From Amoeboradix gromovi (lineage: Eukaryota > Sanchytriomycota > Sanchytriomycetes > Sanchytriales > Sanchytriaceae): DNA of 20,777 bases. Numbering within the stretch: position 1 is the stretch's first letter; each line of letters begins with the position of its first letter. Below are positions 15,902 through 20,777 of this stretch, piece by piece. The DNA lies in the NCBI GenBank assembly GCA_018985225.1, contig JADGIF010000098.1:1-20777 (forward strand). Reading direction: 5' to 3'. The position numbers and the translations under genes are program-made. The notes below the pieces were generated by a model. That model did no database searches. It was given only the letters and a program-made list of their open reading frames with translations, and was not told where the DNA came from.

Positions 15902-17144
15902 ATGACTGTAAATGATAATTTTCCCTTGTTTGAAATGAATGAAGCTGAACAGCAATTCATTGAAATTACCAATTCATCGATAGATGATGCACAACGATTC
16001 CTTTCAATTACAGATAACCAAGTAGAGCATGCCATCCAACTATATTTCTTAAATGCAGAAAACCCACAGGATCTACAAAATATTCCGAATATACCTGCTC
16101 CGATAGTTCTTGAGCCGCAAGAAACCCCTAGCGTTGAAGAGGAAATTAGTCAAGACCACAATAGTTCTTATGACCCTGCAGGTGGAGAACCATCAGTCGA
16201 TGAAGACATTGACGATCAACAGATGGATTACCAAGCTTTTGAACATCTATTGCAAAACCCTGGATTCCATCATCGTCAACTTGAAGACCTAATGCATCAC
16301 GCTAATTCTCAATTTATGCCTCAGAGTAGACAGAGCAATGAACTATTTCCCCCACCAGCTCATTTAATACACCAATTACCAATTGACCGTGCGCAACAAA
16401 TTGCTAATGCACAATCCAAATGGATATTTCTAATTATTAGCAATCCCCAGGAGTTTGTATGTCAACAAATAAATAGAGACCTACTTTCTGATGATTTCAT
16501 TCAAGAAATTTTGAATAATTTCTACGTCGTCTACTATTTGCAAAATACTCCTCTTTCTGAGCAGTTCAAGCAGCTATATCCCTTTCCGAAGCCTCCTTAC
16601 ATATGCATAATCGATCCTCGTACGGGTGAGAGAGTACGTCAGTACAAAAGTGTGCATTCCTTGATGAAGGTTGATGTGAGTGAGTGGGCTGTTGAGTTAA
16701 CCTCGTTTTTAGAGGAGTATGATCTAAATAAGTCCTTTATTCAGACTATATCAAAGCAAGAAAAAAGAGTTGACGAAATGACGGAAGAAGAACAAATAGA
16801 ATTGGCGCTGCAAGAGAGTATGGGAGCTCCTAAAGACAGCAAGGATTTAACAATAAATAATGATCAAGGGCATTTTAGCACCCGACTGACACCAAAAGAG
16901 ATAGAAGTTGAACATGGAGTGCGTGTTGCAATTAGATTGCCAAGTATTTCTTATCACTAATATAGATGCAAGCAGACTGACTCTACAGGTTGACGAGAGT
17001 ACAAGTAATGGTGAATTGTATAGCCATGTGAAAACAAGGGTTAATGAGCCATTCGAGCTCTATTTACAAGAGATGTTCCCACTAAACGGAAAAGTCTTGG
17101 ATTTTATAAAAGGACCAAGTTTGTTTACAGTAAAGCTTATTTGA
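15902..17144 (+). CDS. UBXN7: UBA-UAS-UIM-UBX protein, Cdc48/p97 cofactor (UBXN7/Ubx5-like; one 22-nt intron)
   Basis: Removal of the intron at 16944-16965 gives 406 residues. Domains: UBA-like (about 12-52, ending EHAIQLYF), thioredoxin-like UAS (about 145-275, with QSKWIFLIISNPQEF and PYICIIDPRTGE), UIM (about 293-308, EEEQIELALQESMG) and C-terminal UBX (about 336-406: VRVAIRLPNASRLTLQVDES, PFELYLQEMFP). This order is that of UBXN7/Ubx5, which links Cdc48/p97 to ubiquitylated substrates and cullin ligases. The UBX loop has MFP where many family members have FPR. The frame is open from 15857 but the first ATG is at 15902. AATAAA lies 2 nt after the stop. It converges with the Tho1 gene (21 nt). 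Confidence 0.93.
16944..16965 (+). other. 22-nt spliceosomal intron in the UBX gene
   Basis: It begins GTATTTC and ends CACTAATATAG. Without splicing the frame stops at 16960, inside the UBX domain. With splicing, RLP joins NASRLTLQV and the UBX fold is complete. The coding length of 1221 nt is divisible by three. The branch motif ACTAAT is followed by ATAG, the same spacing as in the 19-nt introns. Confidence 0.88.
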
Positions 17145-17165
17145 CCAATAAATAATATTTACTAC

Positions 17166-17648
17166 TTAATATGGTTTGGATTTTCTAGCATTAGAACCGG
17201 AGGAATTAATAAATTTACCACTGCGTTGACGATTGCTGTTTTTATTGGATTTCGGTTTATTTGGTTTAGGTTTAAATTTTGAATCGGGATCATCCTTAGT
17301 TAAAGTACCAAAACGCATCATTCTTTCAATTTTCAAATCCAATTCAGAAGGTTCACCGCCAAACTTGACAATGCGTTGCTTCCTTTCTAAATATTCAGTG
17401 TGCCAAACTTGCTCTTTATTGAGATCGTTCTCCGGAACATCAGCAGTCTTCATTTCATCATTGACTTCAACTTTAACGTCATTTTCCTTTTCTTCATCAG
17501 CCAAAAGTTGCTCAACAGTTTTATTCTCTTTTGTGGTCAGCTCGAACACACGCTCTACTAGATCATCTTTACGACCATGTAAAGGAAGATTATGTGTTTC
17601 TAATATCTTTTTTAATTCGGTAACTTTGAACTTCTTAATAGTTTCCAT
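17166..17648 (-). CDS. THO1: SAP-domain mRNP protein (Tho1/SARNP/CIP29-like)
   Basis: A 160-residue protein. The N-terminal SAP domain (about 4-38) reads FKVTELKKILETHNLPLHGR then KDDLVERV, a helix-linker-helix DNA/RNA-binding motif. After an acidic linker, KFGGEPSELDLKIERMMRFGT (about 95-115) contains the RFG helix motif seen in Tho1/SARNP, which contacts the DEAD-box helicase UAP56/Sub2 in the family. The C-terminus is Lys/Asn/Ser-rich and disordered. A role in co-transcriptional mRNP assembly and export is inferred. AGTAAA lies 2 nt past the stop (17158-17163). No intron. Confidence 0.85.
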   Translation of the reverse strand: METIKKFKVTELKKILETHNLPLHGRKDDLVERVFELTTKENKTVEQLLADEEKENDVKVEVNDEMKTADVPENDLNKEQVWHTEYLERKQRIVKFGGEPSELDLKIERMMRFGTLTKDDPDSKFKPKPNKPKSNKNSNRQRSGKFINSSGSNARKSKPY

Positions 17649-17787
17649 AGGTTACAGGGAGAAAGTTAAACAAACATAAGTAGTCCAAGTGATAACACAA
17701 CTTTTCAGTTACTATATTTAACAATAACTGGTATAAAATTCACTTCCGATCGCTGCAAACAATAGCCTGTGAAAATGTGCAAAATAA

Positions 17788-17861
17788 TGGTTCCTGCCAG
17801 GCTCGAACTGGCGACCTTGTCCTTGTAAGGGACACGTGATAACCACCTACACCAAGGAACC
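17788..17861 (-). tRNA. tRNA-Val (anticodon UAC)
   Basis: The minus strand folds into a complete 74-nt cloverleaf including the discriminator. The acceptor stem is GGTTCCT paired with AGGAACC, then discriminator A; the D arm contains GTGTAGGTGGTTATCAC; the anticodon stem TGTCC/GGACA encloses loop CTTACAA with anticodon TAC; the T arm is GCCAG-TTCGAGC-CTGGC. There is no intron. A short T run (ATTATTTT) follows, suitable for Pol III termination. The TTCGAGCCT B box and the A-box region in the D arm would form the internal promoter. It reads the GUA codon. Confidence 0.97.
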
Positions 17862-17939
17862 ATAAACTGCATGACACTTTAAGTATGTTAAACTCTATAC
17901 CATTTTCCAATGTTATAACATCTGTCTCTCCCTCTAACA

Positions 17940-18477
17940 ATGGTGAAGAAGAAAGCTCTTCCAGTTGAGGAAGAATCATACGAAGTAGAAAGTATTGTTG
18001 ATCACAAGGTTGAAAAAGGAAAATTTCTATATTTTGTAAAATGGAAGGGTTATGAGAGTACTGAAAACACATGGGAGTTAGAAAGGAATTTGTCCGGATG
18101 CTCTGAGATTCTAGATGCTTATAAGAACCTGATGGCCGTTAAATCCGATGTCAAAAATATATCAAGTCCAAAGAAATCTTCGTCTTCAAGCCCCAAAAAG
18201 AGAAAAAACCCTGTATCCAAATCACCGAGCAAAAGAAACAAAAAAGAAGATATTTCTTGGGACGAAAATGATGTCAGCATGATTAAAGAAATGGACAGAA
18301 TAGACGGAGGAATAGAAGTTACTTTAATTTTAAAAAAAAATCACACTGTCGTCAAGCATATGCTAGATGATTGTCGCTATAGATGTCCTCAAAAGTAAAA
18401 TGTACTAACTTAGAGTTATCGACTTTTTTGAATCCCATCTGAGATTCTCTGAACTGGAAGAGGAACTTGAAAAATAA
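17940..18477 (+). CDS. HP1: Heterochromatin protein 1 (chromodomain + chromoshadow; one 19-nt intron)
   Basis: Removing 18395-18413 gives 172 residues. The chromodomain (about 12-63) reads ESYEVESIVDHKVEKGKFLY, then FVKWKGY and TWE; Y14, W35 and Y38 form the H3K9me-reading aromatic cage. A Ser/Lys/Pro hinge (about 70-103) follows, then a chromoshadow domain (about 105-165) ending CPQKVIDFFESHLRF, the dimerisation helix. Unspliced, the protein would stop at CPQK and lose that helix. It binds methylated H3 and packs heterochromatin (family knowledge). The start is ACAATGG. AATAAA overlaps the stop (18473-18478), and the next gene starts 45 nt on, in the same direction. Confidence 0.95.
18395..18413 (+). 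other. 19-nt spliceosomal intron in the HP1 gene
   Basis: GTAAAATGTACTAACTTAG has a perfect TACTAAC branch site immediately followed by TTAG. Removal joins CPQK to VIDFFESHLRF, the conserved chromoshadow C-terminal helix. An in-frame TAA at its start would otherwise end the protein. Confidence 0.92.
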
Positions 18478-18522
18478 ATATTATTTGGAGAATTCTAAAA
18501 CACGCTTTTTACAAAATTTAGC

Positions 18523-18867
18523 ATGTCAAACGATGAGGAGCGTCAGCATTTATTAGCAGATCCAATAGCACTAAATCAAAGAGATGAAGAAATAAACTTA
18601 GTAGCAAGTGGCGTTAGAGATATTAATGACATCTTCAAAGACCTGTCTTCTATTGTAATGGAACAAGGTGGATTAATAGACCATATTGAAGGTAATGTTG
18701 GAGAAACCGCAACACATTTAACAAATGCAGATGACCAACTTATTTCCGCCAGTAACTCACAGTCGAGAAGACAAAAATGCATGCTCTGGTTGTGTCTAAT
18801 TTTATCAATACTTGTGACAATACTAGTAATTATATTTCTGATAAGGCTACATCCTTGGAGTGGTTGA
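18523..18867 (+). CDS. Short syntaxin-like Qa-SNARE lacking the Habc domain
   Basis: A 114-residue tail-anchored protein. The SNARE motif spans about residues 20-80: QRDEEINLVASGVRDINDIF, KDLSSIVMEQGGLIDHIEGN. The glutamine in MEQGG is the zero layer. The pattern is closest to syntaxin 7/12 or Pep12-type Qa-SNAREs. A transmembrane anchor (about 87-108) ends the protein. Qa-SNAREs usually have about 150 more N-terminal residues forming the Habc bundle; here only about 19 precede the motif, and the HP1 stop is 45 nt upstream, so no exon can be added nearby. It could act in endosomal fusion with the R-SNARE at 5746. AGTAAA follows 9 nt after the stop. Confidence 0.85.
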   Translation: MSNDEERQHLLADPIALNQRDEEINLVASGVRDINDIFKDLSSIVMEQGGLIDHIEGNVGETATHLTNADDQLISASNSQSRRQKCMLWLCLILSILVTILVIIFLIRLHPWSG

Positions 18868-19395
18868 GAAAATCAAAGTAAATAATATTCCAAAGGAATT
18901 CAGTTTCTTTTTTGCGAACAAGTGATCTAGGACAACAGTTGAGATAGTTTGAGATTTGCAGCAGAAACAGGAGAGCACAAGAAAATAAAACTATTATGAT
19001 AAGGCGCGCATACAAATAATAGCACAATAGCCTGCTTTGCTTTAGTGTGATGCGTCTCCTCATCGACCGGGAACAAGCAGCTCCTTTGGGTTTTAAAAAA
19101 CATGGCTTTCCTAGTGTGCACTCTTCGCAGCTTTCCGAGAACAAAAATAATGCGTTGATATAGTGAAATTGCACACCCAGCATTGAGATATTTTCTCGTC
19201 ATCATAGATTGACTGATAAATTTTGATCATTTTTGTAAGCGATTCCATTGAACACTGACGCTTTGCAATCTTAAATTTAAATAATTAAAGGCCTTTACCA
19301 TGTGAACACTTTGCTGTTAAGTGGACGCTTCTTTAAACCATTCAATTTCTGTAGCAATCCGTAGCCTCGACATAAAATTACATTATTTTGAGGAT
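18868..19395. other. Unexplained spacer before the H2A promoter
   Basis: More than 500 nt, one of the longest gene-free stretches in the compact right half. Two overlapping minus-strand open frames (18830-19183 and 18927-19205) have no recognisable domain, and the first runs into the syntaxin gene. I searched by eye for snRNA, SRP and RNase P landmarks and saw none that were convincing. A DEETHHT string in one frame faintly recalls the Fanzor pre-zinc motif but lacks a CxxC. Confidence 0.4.
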
Positions 19396-19401
19396 TTTGG
19401 A

Positions 19402-19454
19402 CCAATCAGCATCGATAATTTATAAATGCGTTGGAAATCGTTTTATAGACCAAT
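19402..19454 (+). promoter_or_regulatory. Histone H2A promoter: two CCAAT boxes and a TATA box
   Basis: GGACCAATCAGC carries CCAAT at 19402-19406, TATAAA lies at 19421-19426, and GACCAATCAAATC carries a second CCAAT at 19450-19454. The paired ACCAATCA elements and the TATA sit 32 to 84 nt upstream of the ATG at 19486. The layout is typical of replication-linked histone promoters. Confidence 0.65.
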
Positions 19455-19485
19455 CAAATCGCTTCATTTGTGACTTAAAAAGAAA

Positions 19486-19917
19486 ATGTCCCAGTTGAAT
19501 CAGAACATGGCAGGCGCAGGTAAAGGAGGAAAGAAAGAAGCATCAGGAGCAAAGTCAAAGTCTAGATCTAGTAAAGCTGGATTACAATTTCCAGTTGGTC
19601 GTATCCATCGTTTACTAAGAAAGGGTAATTATGCGCAACGTATAGGAGCAGGAGCACCAGTGTACTTGGCAGCCGTATTGGAATACCTAAGTGCTGAAAT
19701 TCTTGAGTTGGCAGGAAATGCAGCAAGAGACAATAAGAAAACGAGAATCATTCCTCGACATTTACAATTGGCAATCAGAAATGATGAAGAACTAAACAAG
19801 CTGCTAGGAAGCGTCACTATTGCACAAGGTGGAGTCTTACCAAATATCCATGCTGTTCTTCTACCAAAGAAAGTTAAGGGAGCCGGTAAAGGACCAGCTG
19901 ACAGTCAAGAATATTAA
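19486..19917 (+). CDS. H2A: Histone H2A with H2A.X-type SQEY tail
   Basis: A 143-residue core histone. The fold is fully conserved: [69 protein letters not shown] and [13 protein letters not shown]. The C-terminus ends DSQEY; the SQ-E-[phi] motif is the DNA-damage phosphorylation site that defines H2A.X, so this gene likely serves as both canonical H2A and H2A.X. The start could be M1 (19486) or M8 ([10 protein letters not shown], 19507); the longer is annotated. AGTAAA overlaps the stop (19917-19922). No histone partner gene is in the window. Confidence 0.96.
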   Translation: MSQLNQNMAGAGKGGKKEASGAKSKSRSSKAGLQFPVGRIHRLLRKGNYAQRIGAGAPVYLAAVLEYLSAEILELAGNAARDNKKTRIIPRHLQLAIRNDEELNKLLGSVTIAQGGVLPNIHAVLLPKKVKGAGKGPADSQEY

Positions 19918-20097
19918 GTAAATTATTATATTTTCATTGCGCCCGCGCTTCATACTTTTAATCAATCATTTTACAAGTTATAGCAGCCGGACACTGGTGA
20001 AATCCAAGCTCTTATCGGTTGAAGAATAGATAATTCATTATCCACTCTTCTGTAGATCTTTCAAAAGTACAAAACTAAAGGCATAAAAAAAGAGTAT

Positions 20098-20770
<673 letters not shown>

Positions 20771-20777
20771 TTAGACT

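Noticed and set aside
18927-19205. Minus-strand open frame with VDEETHHTKAK, considered as a fourth Fanzor relic
   Set aside because: No CxxC follows in any frame and no other Fanzor block is nearby.
19276-19305. AAGGCCTTTACC string considered as a U5 snRNA loop
   Set aside because: It lacks the GCCUUUUAC loop sequence, a flanking stem and a properly placed Sm site.

Overview
The window reads as nuclear DNA of a small, very compact, AT-rich eukaryotic genome. The R-SNARE at 5746 carries the fungal-type RGANRVR-QMWW juxtamembrane stretch, and the mitochondrial uL5 and Ubx5/UBXN7-type genes also fit Holomycota. A WNK kinase, a myosin-VII-like MyTH4-FERM tail, thrombospondin repeats and Fanzor relics argue against Dikarya. 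My best guess is an early-branching fungus or fungal relative (Cryptomycota or aphelid grade). This is inference from gene content; no marker in the window settles it.

Layout. 1-960: decayed Fanzor relic 1 (minus strand), then a DMT transporter, RPL15, a C2H2 protein, a motorless SH3-MyTH4-FERM protein, a synaptobrevin and a CoA-type mitochondrial carrier (to 7332). 7500-9530: a secreted thrombospondin-repeat protein followed by decayed Fanzor relic 2. 9530-12345: an accessory stretch with an orphan 286-residue protein, a weak PIN-like protein, one doubtful small ORF and several copies of a transposon-end-like motif. 12346-20777: dense housekeeping block with NSE2, mitochondrial uL5, WNK kinase, ACBP, Fanzor relic 3, a UBA-UAS-UIM-UBX protein, Tho1/SARNP, tRNA-Val(UAC), HP1, a short syntaxin, histone H2A and ARF1.

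The main result is the gene architecture. Four genes are completed only by removing introns of 19, 19, 19 and 22 nt (ARF1, HP1, MyTH4-FERM, UBX). Each has a GT...TAG boundary and a YTAAY branch motif ending exactly four bases before the exon. Convergent genes abut: one pair of stop codons is directly adjacent, and another pair is one base apart inside a palindrome that gives AATAAA on both strands. An AATAAA or AGTAAA motif lies on or within about 25 nt of the stop codon in 17 of 18 recognised protein genes, so 3' UTRs must be nearly absent.

The three Fanzor relics are broken by frameshifts and stops. Relics 2 and 3 share alignable nucleotide sequence around their zinc ribbon, so they belong to one element family. 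Functionally the genes are ordinary eukaryotic modules (vesicle fusion, translation, chromatin, mRNP export, Cdc48 cofactors) and do not form a shared pathway.
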